Below are positions 1-11,559 of a stretch of DNA of 64,000 nucleotides, in pieces. The stretch's first letter is position 1. Each line of letters starts with the position of its first letter. Source of the DNA: Leuctra nigra (Eukaryota > Arthropoda > Insecta > Plecoptera > Leuctridae); NCBI GenBank assembly GCA_934045905.1, contig OW203769.1, positions 13,857,705-13,921,704 of the forward strand, written 5' to 3'. Made by a program: the position numbers and the translations under genes. The notes beneath the pieces are model-generated. The model made no database searches. It was not told where the DNA came from and saw nothing but the letters and a program-made list of their open reading frames with translations.

Positions 1-1438
1 ACAGCTTGTGACGCATATGAAATAAACAATTACTAAATTCTTTTAAAAAAATCGCCATTTACGATTTGGTTACTACTAATGAAAATCTGTTGTATATTCA
101 TGTATAGTCTTTCGTGAAGAATAGCAAAGGTTTCATTCCAATCGGCCAACCCAGTTCCGAGATATGGCATATAACACTTCGGTTTTCAAAATGGCTGCTA
201 AACTTACTGCACTGCCACATAGAATTTATATCTACAATTAATGTGTATCATTTTAGGCTTTCTGAATATGTATTCATTGTATAGAATGGGGAATATAATA
301 ATTTTTAAATTTGAATGACGTCATTTCCGGGCTCATAAATAAAAACATTCTACTTTGACTGTTCCTATTCCATAAAGATGGCATTCCGAATCATTTGGCG
401 CTAGTTTCGTACTGATCGGTATACCAGTTTTCGAGATACAACGTTACTTCCGGTTTCAAAATGGCGGCTGAAATCTCTGACCCCTTGAATTTTAATTTAC
501 ACATGATAACATCTTATTAAGTTATTATAAGCTGTCTCAAATAGTATGTATTGTATCAAAATGTAAATTTGTGAGATTTTTAAAATGTGTAACGTCATTT
601 CCGGTTTTGCTATAAGAAACTGCAAATATTACTGATGATAAAACATAAAGTTGCCCGTCTAAATTGTGTGGCGCTGGTTTCGTTCAAATCTATTTAGCCA
701 ATATTAAGATATGATGTCACTTCCGGTTTAACAATTGCGGCTTCCGGTTGGTTTTGTAACAAGTCAAATGATATATCAGAAGTGCATACGTTACATAAAT
801 ATCAAAATAATCGGATCAACCTTTGTTGCCGAAATGCCAATCGATGTATTTCAAATTTCATGACGTCATTTCCGGTTTCGTTAACAAAATGTTTAGTCTT
901 TTGCTACTGATAATGCATATAGTTCACCGTCCGAATCGTTTGGCGCTATTTTCGCTCCAATCGGTTTAGCCGTTGTTGAGATATGACGTCACTTCCGGTT
1001 TCAAAATGGCGGCACAAAAAATTCATGGGGTGAAGGTTAAATCAGACGCCAAAAGTGCACACGTGGTAAAAATGTGAGATCAATCGGTTCAGCCGTTTAG
1101 GCTGTGGCCTTGTTACCGGATTTGAATTCCAGGAGACTACTACTGAGATTATTATTATTATTATTATGAAAACCGCCCTAAAACACTGTTTTCACGGCCC
1201 TCTAGCGCGCAAAGGGCGTAACCTATTGTTCCCAAATTTGGTATATGTTGTAGGGTGGGCCATAGCTCGAAATTAAGATATTTCGCAACAATGTGATATT
1301 TCCCAATTTTAAGATCCAGTAGGCCGAAAATGCCACTTTGATGCTTACAGTAAAAGTGGGTTGCTCCAGCCTTTTTAAATGAGAGTGTGCGCGCGCCGTA
1401 CGACTTGGCTGGCGTGGAGCGACCGCTCCACTAGATAG
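1..1438. repeat. Degenerate tandem repeat, ~272-bp period, with hairpin end
   Basis: Motif CGGTTT(C)AAAATGGCGGC recurs at about 180, 451, 724 and 996, a spacing of 271-273 bp. Each unit also carries TGACGTCA(T/C)TTCCGG and a TGGCGCTAGTTTCG-like segment. The block ends at 1416-1438 with the hairpin GTGGAGCGACCGCTCCAC followed by CTAGAT. A related inverted copy lies at 19105-20260 with the same terminus. A hairpin followed by CTAG resembles a Helitron 3' end, but that classification is inference. A short (TTA)n run lies near 1148-1166. The left end is cut by the window. Confidence 0.7.
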
Positions 1439-1955
1439 TTCCAATAGAAGTAGTTTTATATTAGCTAAATCATTCTACTCAGAGCATTTTCTTCGTTCAT
1501 TTAAAGATAATTTTACAAACTTCAAACATTGACGGGTGTTGACCGGAACGATGGGATTGCATTGGAAGTGATGCCATCGGCAAAATAAGATACTCTATTT
1601 TATTGTAATGATGCAGTAGCTCATCTAGTTGGAAATGAGCCTCAGAAGATTAACTGAAGTGCCGTCAATAGTTTAGGTTTGTTTTCTTGTTATCTTTTTC
1701 TTTTAAATTTAAAAATAAATCTAGGAATCAACTAGTATTCTAAATGTATTAAAATCCTTGTAGCTACTCTGGAGTGATTCAAGTTGTTGGTTTCTGAGAG
1801 GCCCAAATCAGGAACTTAAAACTGTCAAAAAATAGTCCCGAATGTAAGAAATGTAGTCAATTAAGTATTTCAAATGTCATCAAGCATGGCATAATATTCT
1901 TCGTTCGTTTGGTCTAATCTGGTATGCCACTAACCATCCGACTCATCACACTTAC

Positions 1956-2202
1956 AACGATATGCTTGGAGATGGGGAGAATCGATCTCATGGCCAGAGA
2001 GCGCACAGTTCCGAGATACACTGCCGGAGCGAGCGCCACCATCAGCTTGACCTTGGCATTGTACTCGGGCAGTGTAGAAGTCAGGACAAAGAACATCGCG
2101 CATCCCATGGAGTGCCCTATGTAGAAGAGTTGCTGCTGGTTCGTGGTCAGCAGGATGTAGTCGATGACGGCGGGGAGGTCGTAGACGCCCATCTCGTGGA
2201 AA
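1956..2202 (-). CDS. Lipase exon 4: catalytic serine
   Basis: The acceptor TTGTTTGTAG precedes 2202. The exon encodes [17 protein letters not shown], then [10 protein letters not shown] with the nucleophile serine, then LAPAVYLG. It ends at 1956 before a consensus GTAAGT donor. The 247 nt continue the frame left by exon 3. Confidence 0.88.
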
Positions 2203-5200
2203 CTACAAACAATTAGGGATTAACAAGGAAGTACTGTTCTTCAAAGAATGTTTTTAAAAATGCAGTACAAAGCACCTGTCAAATGTTTATTCTCATGTAT
2301 ACGAAGCCTTTAAGTTTCCGAAGTTTTCGTTTGAGTGGATTTCCAGTGGGGTTTGTTCTCTGGTGTTTGCTTTTGGCCGTCTAAAGAGCAGACAGCAGCG
2401 ACTTCCCGCCGAAAGTGCTGTTGGCATTATCAGATTGGTTGATTTAGAAGGATTCGAGCCAGAAAGCCTGAAGTCTGGCATGAAGAATGGCTCAATCCTG
2501 GCTCTACAGTTTTCGGAAGAACAACCAAGGCAACCACCAAACAACTACACTGGAAATCCATTCATCCGTCTAAGGCTCTGAACCACTTCGTGAACAGGTT
2601 CGGGCATGTTACCAACCACCTGTTCAGCCACTGTGCATACCCTGGGTTGCCCCCCTTGAAAGTTTTATTTGCAATCTGCATTTCTTTCATGAATATTTTT
2701 TTATGACATATCTCCTCGAAACATAACGTGAAACAAGACTATACGAGTAGATAAGGAACGTTTACCGATGTAGACTGTAGGTAATGTTGTGGGATCCTCA
2801 TTGGTTTCTGTTCAAGACATTAGGTCGTCTAGGGTATAGAGCCTATATACTGGGGAAGAGAGTGGCTAACTCGTGGGCGCCATCTTGGGCTCAAGTCATG
2901 GACGCTTGTCAAGGTCGTCAAGTTGGGTCCTACAGCCAGCTACTTGCCCACTGTTTGAGCACAAGATGGCGGCTCCCATTAAAGCCCCCCCCCCCTCAAT
3001 GGTTAATTCTTCAACCAATAGAAAGAAAACAGTCACCCAGTTGGCCACACACTTCCCCAGTAAATAGGCTCTCTTGTCTAGGGTTGTTGAAGTTGATTTA
3101 CCAACCTGTATTCCCAGAACTTGGGGTCGCTCGTCGATAGAGTCACGTGTCTCCTGTTGTAGAAGTTGCCTCTGGCGTTTCCCATCCAGACGTCGTAGCC
3201 TCGGTCAGCCAGGACGAATCCTGGAGAGAAGGAAGAAGATAGAGAAGTTGTTTATGTGCTCGGAAGCTTCGTTGGAGATGTTAGCGTCATGGTTTGGTCC
3301 TGCAGGGACCCTATTCTAGAACTTTTAAATTCCCAATTCCACTAGAATTCAATTCCATACAATGTTAATCCTTATGGCCGTGACTGAATTCCATCAGAAT
3401 GGAAATGGAAAATCGTTCTAGAATAGACCTCCAGTGGCTCTCGCTGCCGAGCAAAGTGTAATTGAGCGAGCTAATCTTTTGACACTTTCTCTCTGTGTGT
3501 TGTTTTTGTGTTTTTGCCAGCAGTGCCCAAGTCAAACAATCAACCAATCGATCTGAAATTCTGGCAAATACTAATGTAGTAAACTAAGTGGTATTGTGTA
3601 TAGTATTTGAACACGATTTTTTGAAATTTAAACTAGAACCATTTGACCGATCAACTCCAATTTTGACACCGTCATCGGCACCAACATTTTATGCGTTTAT
3701 GTCAATTTCCAGATTTTTTTCTGTTGTCAACTTTAAGATTAGATTAGTTTGGTTTAATTGCGCGTCAACGACGAGGTTATATTGCGCACATTATTTGTTT
3801 AACTTTGTTGATCATAATTGGAGGGCAAGAGGAGGGGGTCGACCTAACGGGCCCGATCCGGGGGAGTCCAGCACTGGTGGGAAAGCCAGGCCGGAATGGG
3901 GACGGACCGGGGGGTGTAAGGATTCGGGCCGACTGAACCCGATTTCAGGGGGATCACCATCTCGAGGGGGAAGGTCGGCCCGAGGGGACCGCAAATTCAC
4001 GGGAGGGCATGGTTAGGCCGACCCTGGCTGCTCTTGGTCTGGGCCTCACCACTGATCTGTCCGGCATGGGTAACCCTTACACATGAGCATATGCTCGCCG
4101 GCGTAGCTGCAATGGATCATTGGCCAACACAAACCCCACCACCGCGATAAGGTGACAGCCGTCGGGGGGTGTCAACTTTAAAAGTTATTGATATTTAACG
4201 GACATTTTATGCGTGTTTGTGAATATTTGTTAAATTTCTTGTAGACAATTTTAGAATTTATCCCTGCTACTTTCACGAATTTGTTTCAGCTCTTTCAAAG
4301 ACCTGTAGAGCAGAAACTTGTAAACGTATATTAATTCTTATGCACTACGAAGGCTCACTCATCAACGCGTTACACAGTGCGTTTTCCTATATTGTATCCT
4401 ATGGTGCAGCAAACGGTTTAGGACCACCATATGGCCTGACGTAACAAACCATGTCGCCGTCATCTCCGAGGCAATTCATCGCCTTTTCATAATCAACAAC
4501 ACTGTACTTCTCCTCTTCCTATCCCCACCAATGGACTACTATCTTGACGCGGTGGTGGGGCTTAAGGGGCCGCCTCACATAACGAGTGTTGGTCCTAACT
4601 AAGTGCAGTCCAGGGTCGACCTAGTCCCATGCCCTCCCCAAATTCGCGGGCCCCTCGGGCCGGCCTCCCCCCTCGAGATGGTGATCCCCCTGAAATCGGG
4701 TCCCACCAGCCCGAAGTCTCCCCCCCCCCCCGCGCGGTCTGTCCATTCTGTGCTGGCTTTCCCACCAGTTTCAGACTCCCCCGGATCGGGCCCGTGAGGT
4801 CGACCCCTCCCCATGTCCTCCACTTATGATCAACAAAGTGAAAAGTAAACATTAATGTGCGTAATATAACCTCGTTGTTGACGCGCCGTTAAACGATAAT
4901 ATCTAATCTAATCGAATCCTCTTCCTATCATGACTGTACCTAGAGAACTGTCCTCGCCGGCCAGCAGCCAAGAGTCTGAGGCGAGGAACATGCCGTGCAT
5001 GAGAATCACCGGGGCTCGAACCCTGGACGCATTTCCGTCCTTGCCATGCGGTATGCGATGTAGCGTGAGGATGTATCCGTCGTCAGTTGTCACCACGTGG
5101 GTCTCTGCAGGGTAGCCGTGACTGACCACCAACTCTTGCTGAAACAGGCGCTAATTATGAGCGAAACTATCAGTATCAGGCATGAGGAATACATATTAAT

Positions 5201-8200
5201 TGTTAATAAGGCTTTGTACGAGTCTTCAGAACAGTTGAATGATAATAATTTCAGTGCTTGTAATGGTTCATTAGTTTTATTTTGTCCTACATACGTTTAG
5301 TGCCTGAAAATTAGTAAAAAATATGGCACTAAACGTCTGTAGGATGAAATAAAACTAATAACCCATTCCAAACTATGAAATTATTTTCATTGAACTGAAC
5401 TGAATACTCGTACAAAGCCCTATTTTGTTAACAATTACATTGGTAAAAGATATTGATAAAAATCGAGAACGATATTCCATCTGAGCGAAGACAAAAATAC
5501 GCATCAGGATATCAGGACAAATAAACAGCTACTAGGAAAACGCTCAGTGTAACGCGTTGATGAGCGAGCACAGAACATGCAACATCCCCATAATAACGAC
5601 GCACGACACGGCACAAGACGATTTTCTCTGCAATTTTTCAATCTCCATAATACTCTGGATGAATAACAGATCCATTGTGTCGTGAAGTCTTACCTACATA
5701 CCTTCTCCAGAAATCTCTTGTGACATCCATACTAAACTCGTAAAATTACAATTAATACTTGACTGATTGGGCTTACAATATGTAAAATTTAATATTAAGT
5801 TGGTCTTGATCACCATGCAAAATTTGAACATAATGTGAACATTTTTATTGTCGACCAATCAGAAGACATTATTTAAACTTAAACCAATAAGAGGACTTGG
5901 CCTTCGTATACTGCATCCGATTTTATGCGCTAGTTTAAAAATGCTTTCATTTTACTGTACATTGTGGATAGCTTGGCTGCTCTACAGGCCTTGCCTTGGA
6001 ACAGAAGCTTAAAGAAGGCAGGGATGACAATTTAGTATACATTTTTCAAGATTATGGAATAAAATGATTAGTAGAGGGCCAAGTGGTATCCCGTAGGATC
6101 GTCGTGAAGGGAAGGTGCCACCTATCTCACTAAATGCATACATAGGTCCAAAACCTAAAAAGATTTGGTGCCACCCCCAGACCCCTGGCGGGGGCTGGGG
6201 GCTGGGGGCAAAAGTTATTAATTCCTGTATCCTACACGAAAAGACATAGAGGATTTTTTTTTTTATTTAAGATCAAAACTGAATGCCCTAATGTGAAAAA
6301 AATTTATTTAAAAAAATTTTGGCCGCCATCTTGGAAAAAAAAATTTGAAACATTAAGAATTTATATACACTTTAAATCGGTCATTGGACGAACAAATGTC
6401 CCAAACAAAAGTTATAGTACTCATAAAATGCAATAACTTTGTAATTTAAAATTTTTTTCTATCACCAATACTTTATGAGTAAGAGCCGATTTAGTGCCGT
6501 TTTTCGGAGCGGGATAGGGACTACACAATGTTAATTGATCTCGGGGGGCCTTGAACGGAGTGAATTTTACCGCTTTTTTATGACATCGTAGCGCCAAAAC
6601 CGTTCATCTGATCTAAAAAATCTTTGCGGCATATGAAAGGTACATTCTTTGGGTCAACTTTCCCGAATTCGCAACAATCTTCTGTTTTCCATTGTTGAGA
6701 AAAAGCAATATTTCTTGAATAGAAATCGAACTTATTTTCAATTCGTTTTTATGGAGGTAGTACAGGAACAAGTGGATTATACCGTAGGATTTTTGTGAAG
6801 GGGGCTGGCACCAAATGCCATTTGATAAAGCATGCTTTGAGATGTATGAAAAGTCATGGTGCCAACCTCGCAACCCTGGCCGGGGGCGGGGGCGGGGGGT
6901 ATTTTCCAAAAAATCGACGGTTTCAAAAAAAAAATCTGAAAAAATTGGCACACATAAATTGGATGATGTAATTTGAAAAAAAGAAAACAAAAATATCCAA
7001 CGCCGCCATCTTGGGGAAAAAAGGTTACAAAAAGAGCTTTTTATACATACTGAACAACGTGGGCCGGTTATTAAATTCCGGTTGGCGCAAGAAAAGGTCC
7101 AATGGGCGAGATATCGCTGTGATGAAACTTCTTCAGTAATTTGGCTGAACATCTCACATATTATAACAAACATACCAAGGTTTGATGTGTGAAAGTTTCA
7201 AAAACATTACTAATGTAGAAAAAAAGTTACAGCTGTTCGAATTTGGTTATCGAAAAGTCGATTAATTTGAGATCCGTTTAATTGATTTTTCGATAACCAT
7301 ATTCGAACAGCTGTAACTTTTTTTCTACATTAGTAATGTTTTTGAAACTTTCACATATCAAACCTTGGTATGTTTGTTATAATATGTGAGATGTTCAGCC
7401 AAATTACTGAAGAAGTTTTATCACAGCGATATCTCGCCCATTGGACCTTTTCTTGCGCCAACCGGAATTTAATAACCGGCCCACGTTGTTCAGTATGTAT
7501 AAAAAGCTCTTTTTGTAACCTTTTTTCCCCAAGATGGCGGCGTTGGATATTTTTGTTGTCTTTTTTTCAAATTACATAATCCAATTTATGTGTGCCAATT
7601 TATTCAGATTTTTTTTTGAAACCGTCGATTTTTTGGAAAATACCCCCCGCCCCCGCCCCCGGCCAGGGTTGCGAGGTTGGCACCATGACTTTTCATACAT
7701 CTCAAAGCATGCTTTATCAAATGGCATTTGGTGCCAGCCCCCTTCACAAAAATCCTACGGTATAATTCACTTGTTCCTGTACTACCTCCATAAAAACGAA
7801 TTGAAAATAAGTTCGATTTCTATTCAAGAAATATTGCTTTTTCTCAACAATGGAAAACAGAAGATTGTTGCGAATTCGGGAAAGTTGACCCAAAGAATGT
7901 ACCTTTCATATGCCGCAAAGATTTTTTAGATCGGATGAACGGTTTCGGCGCTACGATGTCATAAAAAAGCGGTAAAATTCACTCCGTTCAAGGTCCCCCG
8001 TGATCAATTAACATTGTGTAGTCCCTATCCCGCTCCGAAAAACGGCACTAAATCGGCTCTTACTCATAAAGTATTGGTGATAGAAAAAAATATTAAATTA
8101 CAAAGTTATTGCATTTTATGAGTACTATAACTTTTGTTTGGGACATTTGTTCGTCCAATGACCGATTTAAAGTGTATATAAATTCTTAATGTTTCAAATT

Positions 8201-9248
8201 TTTTTTTCCAAGATGGCGGCCAAAATTTTTTTAAATAAATTTTTTTCACAATAGGGCATTCAGTTTTGATCTTAAATAAAAAAAATTAATCCTCTATGTG
8301 ATTTCGTGTAGGGTACAGGAATGAATAACTTTAGCCCCCAGCCCCCAGCCCCCGCCAGGGGTCTGGGGGTGGCACCAACATTTTTTAGGATTTGGACCTA
8401 TATATGCATTTAGTGAGATAGGTGGCACCTTCCCTTCACGACGATCCTACGGGAGCTTTAAATCGACCTTTTGGCCCCCTACTAGATCTTAAAATGACAA
8501 ATCTTTTGAAAATAACGACAGATTAGACTGCAAATTGGCAAAAATATCTAAAATGTTGGTACCAATGACCACGCGAAGTTTCAAGTTGATCGGTCAATCT
8601 GTTCTAGTTTAAATGTCAAAAATCACATGAAAAATGGTTTTAAATTTGAACCAAAGGAGGATTTGGCTGAAACTTTTTATGATTGGGTACAATGTTGGTT
8701 GCAATGTTTTTGCAAAATTTCAAATTGATCGAAGCACCCAATCGAAAGATATTTTTTTTTTAAATTTGAACCAATCACGGGAGCCCATTCAAAAACGATC
8801 CCAGGGACCGCATAGATTACGTTAGTATGTGTACATAATTTCAGATCGATTGCTTGAGCGGTTTGACCTAAGCAGTGCCGAAAAAAAAAAAAAAAAAAAA
8901 CAGACAGACAGAGAAAGTGTCATAAGAGTACCGTGGTGACGCTCGCTACGCTCGCTCAATAACTTAACAAATTGTGATTGAACAAACAAAATATTAAATG
9001 CCAAGAACTTCGGTTGACGAAGTTTTGCTCAATACTTGATATTTCTCTAGCTTCAAAACATATCCCCGATTGTACTCGGGTCTAGTTACACATACTCTGT
9101 AACCTACCGTGTTCATGTACACCTCCGACATGGTCCTCAGCACATCCATGTCCAGAGGATGGTCGAGCAGTCGGTACCCTCCACTTGCAGTCACGTGACC
9201 AGCATATAGTCCGACCAACAGCACACGTAATACAACCAACACGTGCAT
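1956..9248 (-). CDS. Secreted acid-lipase-like gene (alpha/beta hydrolase), 3' end missing
   Basis: Four exons join in frame on the minus strand: 9248-9108, 5138-4940, 3220-3106 and 2202-1956. The product starts with a hydrophobic signal peptide (about residues 1-21). Next comes the N-terminal block typical of the acid/gastric lipase family ([21 protein letters not shown]), then the oxyanion-region [11 protein letters not shown], the segment [14 protein letters not shown], and the nucleophile elbow GHSMG with the catalytic serine. The enzyme would hydrolyse neutral lipid esters in the gut lumen, extracellularly or in lysosomes. The catalytic Asp and His lie in exons not seen; position 1955 begins a GTAAGT donor, so the gene continues beyond the left edge. 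About 234 residues are present of a family length near 400. Introns 1 and 2 are swollen by Helitrons and retroposons. No disabling change is visible. Confidence 0.88.
2203..3105. other. Lipase intron 3
   Basis: No element or RNA gene is recognised. A poly-C run lies near 2986-2994. Short ORFs on both strands have no recognisable domain. Confidence 0.5.
3106..3220 (-). CDS. Lipase exon 3: [12 protein letters not shown] block
   Basis: The acceptor TTCTCTCCAG is followed by a 115-nt exon encoding [19 protein letters not shown] then [10 protein letters not shown] and FWEY. The donor is GTTGGT at 3105. Phase 1 to 2 matches both neighbours. The block DVWxGNxRGNxYSR is a hallmark of acid lipases. 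Confidence 0.88.
3462..4390 (+). mobile_element. Non-autonomous Helitron, lipase intron 2
   Basis: It starts with TTGAGCGAGC after an A. It ends with the family hairpin around AACGCGTT followed by GCGTTTTCCTA; the final G of CTAG is mutated to T. Interior blocks (GATCTGAAATT, GACCGATCAACT, GCACTACGAAGG) match the better copies at 33027 and 56808. A retroposon has inserted at 3737-4169. Confidence 0.75.
3737..4169 (-). mobile_element. Unclassified retroposon with 12-bp target duplication
   Basis: It is flanked by perfect copies of TGTCAACTTTAA (3725-3736 and 4170-4181) inside a Helitron. The body is GC-rich. Read on the minus strand it ends in a short CTAAT-type tail, as seen for retroposons. 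Copies lie at 4524-4916 and about 24333-24565. No tRNA, 5S or 7SL head is recognised. It could be the 3' part of a LINE or an unusual SINE. Confidence 0.65.
4524..4916 (+). mobile_element. Second copy of the unclassified retroposon, opposite orientation
   Basis: It is bounded by the 13-bp duplication TCCTCTTCCTATC at 4511-4523 and 4917-4929. It is the inverse of 3737-4169, so the pair can fold together. The ATCTAATCTAATC tail is at the right end. The right duplication ends 11 bp before the lipase exon 2 donor side (4940), so the insertion lies almost at the splice site. A poly-C run lies at about 4721-4730. Confidence 0.68.
4940..5138 (-). CDS. Lipase exon 2: N-terminal lipase block and oxyanion region
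   Basis: The acceptor CTGTTTCAG precedes 5138 and the donor GTACAG begins at 4939. The exon is 199 nt, phase 0 to 1. It encodes [18 protein letters not shown], then LHRIPHG and [19 protein letters not shown], the most diagnostic part of the family. Confidence 0.88.
5198..5437. repeat. Foldback MITE in lipase intron 1
   Basis: AATTGTTAATAAGGCTTTGT at the left is repeated inverted at the right (ending ACAAAGCCCTATTTTGTTAA). The inversion extends over about 100 bp per arm, with TTTCAT/ATGAAA and CCTAC(A)GACGTTTAGTG matches to the centre. No coding capacity. Confidence 0.7.
5532..8959 (-). mobile_element. Helitron with a nested 2.4-kb foldback, lipase intron 1
   Basis: The left end, CTAGGAAAACGCTCAGTG, is the reverse complement of the 3' end. 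The right end, CGCTACGCTCGCTCAA, is the reverse complement of the 5' end. Flanks are A and T with no duplication. Removing 6069-8484 leaves about 1.0 kb, matching the copy at 56808-57803. A poly-A-like tract (8881-8900) lies near the 5' end, as in other copies. Confidence 0.85.
6069..8484. mobile_element. Long foldback element with ~1.2-kb inverted arms
   Basis: The two arms, about 6069-7264 and 7286-8484, are nearly identical inverted copies with a centre of about 10-20 nt near 7276. Termini are TAGTAG(A/G)GGGCC. Comparison with empty Helitron copies suggests a GAT duplication (6066-6068, 8485-8487). Each arm carries the same open stretch (up to 186 codons) in opposite direction, which I regard as non-coding. 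Such arms could form an RNA hairpin if transcribed with the lipase pre-mRNA. Confidence 0.85.
9108..9248 (-). CDS. Lipase exon 1: start and signal peptide
   Basis: The ATG at 9248 opens 47 codons with a hydrophobic leader ([19 protein letters not shown]), ending at AACACG before the donor GTAGGT in phase 0. The first 47 residues end EVYMNT and join directly to [10 protein letters not shown] of exon 2. The start is chosen because it gives a good signal peptide and the frame matches. Confidence 0.8.
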
Positions 9249-10368
9249 CCTTCAGCTGGAGCTTACAAACTATATGTTTCCAAAAGTTCACTGATGTTTG
9301 AAACAGAGAGACTGTAAACGTCCTACTTGTCAGTGGTCGTAGTAATGGGGTGGTGCGATTTACGTGGGGGTTGTTGGTCAGTAAAACTGGTGGAGGAATA
9401 ATATTATTTCATCAGTCATCACCCTTTACAAAATACTTGTGTTATAAAAAGTTATAATTCTAAACTCTCTTAAATTCTTAATCTTAAAAGCACTTGCCAA
9501 GATAATGTACAGCTGTTTACGAAAACGTGCGGATAATGTTCAGTAATGAAGGTACAGTAATTTACGAAGAAATAATATGTAGTAACCCACGTTTGACGAT
9601 CTTACACGTACACTATCAGTTATCACAACCTACTAAACGATCAACAGATAAACATCCGATTGTTTACATTGCAAACTTCTGGGTTCAAACGTCACCTTGA
9701 CATTGGTGGTTAAAAACTGCTGGATAACAATGTAATGAAGGGCATTTTGTTAAATGCGTAGATATACAAGTTGTATATATTAATATGTAATGGCAAGGTC
9801 GGAGGAAGACGCAGGTATTTGTACCAATCCATAAGACGATATGTTAACTAAATGCTAATGGCTATGATAAAAACTATCTAGTTAGCTCTCTTGTTGCTAG
9901 TCTTACGTGTAGTACGACTGTCCTAACATCCATGTGGTATTCAACGTTAGATAGAACAATATGTTTACAGAGGCTCGAAATGAAAACAATGGGTATAAAA
10001 AATCCGTATAAAAACAACAGCCAAGTCCCTCTTCAAGAAACCAACGAAGCAAGCTGGCTCAGGCAACTTGCACTCAGGATGTCCTGCGGCTGTCCTCTCT
10101 GACTGAGCTGTTTTCCTCAGTCGCAAATGTTGAGAGAAGGTTCCCTACTAGCTACAACCACTTCATACCCACAATCCATCTTTATATTAACTATTTTAAA
10201 TCGTTATGTTTTGGAGTCACTAGGTAGGTACAAAATAGTGCGACGTTGATCAATCAAATAAAATATGAAAATATATGATGAATGAAAATGATGAAGAGGT
10301 TAAGAGCTCTTGAAACATAAATGTCAACATTTCACCAAAATGCAAAAAAAACATCACCTCGTATTACT
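9249..10368. other. Upstream region of the lipase gene
   Basis: No gene is recognised. The lipase promoter should lie in the first few hundred bases, but no convincing core promoter motif stands out. The rest is AT-rich DNA. Confidence 0.4.
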
Positions 10369-10571
10369 TAAGCTGGCTTTCCATGCTCCGTCATCTTCCG
10401 TCAACGTCTGTCACCGTTTTACGAAAACGACCACGTGACCCGTCTCGACTAATCAGAGCCATCCCCAAAAATATCGGACGGCGAGGGATTGGTCGAGACG
10501 GGTCACGTGGTCGTTTTCGTCGGACGGAGACGGACGTTGACGGAAGATGACGAGCATGGAATACCAGCTTT
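10369..10571. repeat. Foldback MITE, ~200 bp
   Basis: The arms AAGCTGG(C/T)(T/A)TTCCATGCTC and GTCATCTTCCGTCAACGTC are repeated inverted at the right end. The inner part GACCACGTGACCCGTCTCGA also pairs with itself. Nearly the whole unit is palindromic. Confidence 0.8.
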
Positions 10572-10615
10572 ACTCGTAAATATCTGATACAATTCAGCTC
10601 ATTAATGTACACTCG

Positions 10616-10801
10616 ACAAATCATAAAACGGTATTTGAAAAAAATGGATTGTATGAAAAAAAATGTGATGACATCATCCGATGAAGTCTATGCTAACTCG
10701 TTATCAACCTTTAGTAGGTGAGATCTGATTTCATTGATAATAACAAGGATTTGTCCAGGAGCCAATCTGCTTCGTTCAAATACCGTTTTATGATTTGTTG
10801 G
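10616..10801. repeat. Foldback MITE, ~185 bp
   Basis: ACAAATCATAAAACGGTATT at 10616 is repeated inverted at about 10777-10800 (AATACCGTTTTATGATTTGT). The centre is unrelated AT-rich DNA. Confidence 0.75.
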
Positions 10802-11260
10802 TTGTATACCCAAAGCATTAAGTTGTGATAAAACTTATACCCCCTATCGCGACTACCAGTCGTACACAGAAGTAGTATAAGTTGCCTAAAATAGAGATAT
10901 TTGTATACAGAGGGGTGATTTGCAGGACTGGTTTGGTTTATGCACGTACTTTGGTAGGCAGACTAGAGATGTTTTGGTGTTGACCGTTTGGCACATTTCC
11001 GTATATCGGTCATGTCGTGCCAAGGGCAACACGTGGACCAGCGTCCTTAACCCGAGTGACTGAGATTGGTTTTATTTCCATCCCCGTGAGTGATGTCTTA
11101 TTGTGGTGTTCGAGGGGGGGGGGGGGGGGGGACACGAAACGCATGTGAGTTGTGGTCGCAGGTGTCTAGAGGGAGGTGGTGGACTCGGGGTGTAGACCTT
11201 CGAGCATATAGTTGTGGGTAGACTGTGGAGTTAGCACGACTGGAAAACTTGAATCAAACA
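10802..11260. other. Non-coding stretch with shared repeat and poly-G
   Basis: About 10860-10935 (AGTATAAGTTGCCTAAAATA ... GGTGATTTGCA) is closely repeated at about 45245-45315 on the same strand. A poly-G run lies at about 11115-11130. The segment at 11150-11200 weakly resembles the unit at 12180-12230. Confidence 0.5.
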
Positions 11261-11264
11261 TGTC

Positions 11265-11440
11265 GGCATGGATTTATTTATTAATTTATCGACATAAATA
11301 CCTGAACTAAATACCTGTAGAAACCTTTATTGTCTAATAATACTGAATACTGAACGCAACATTTGAAGGGTATACAGGGAAAGAACGCTGTAAGTCCATT
11401 TTTGAAAATATTAGTTTACTGTGCCATCTTGCAGTGATTT
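11265..11440 (+). repeat. Left part of a duplicated segment
   Basis: CATAAATACCTGAACTAAAT and following sequence to GCCATCTTGCAGTG match about 17970-18125 on the same strand. Together with 12070-12365 it forms one unit whose second copy is at 17954-18645. The first copy is interrupted by a Helitron fragment. Confidence 0.7.
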
Positions 11441-11559
11441 TTATAAACTTTCAAAATATTCCATATATTTTTAGAAAATATTGCCCCAAAGTCATAAAAA
11501 GGAAGTGAAATATCGATATCGATCGAATAGATACAAGTTTTAACAACGCACAGAAAACA

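Noticed and set aside
2293..2581. Overlapping ORFs in lipase intron 3
   Set aside because: No acceptor/donor pair keeps the lipase frame, and exon 3 joins exon 4 directly in phase.
4595..4852. GC-rich ORFs at 3.8-4.0 and 4.6-4.85 kb
   Set aside because: They lie within retroposon copies, are Gly/Pro/Arg-rich on both strands and differ in frame between copies.
6613..7929. Two long ORFs (186 and 131 codons) in the palindrome arms
   Set aside because: They are mirror copies created by the inverted repeat, start and stop at arbitrary points and show no domain.
8822..9004. Recurrent Ser-Glu-Arg ORFs at Helitron ends (also near 31137, 57678, 63539)
   Set aside because: They arise from the GAGCGAGC repeats of the Helitron 5' end, not from genes.
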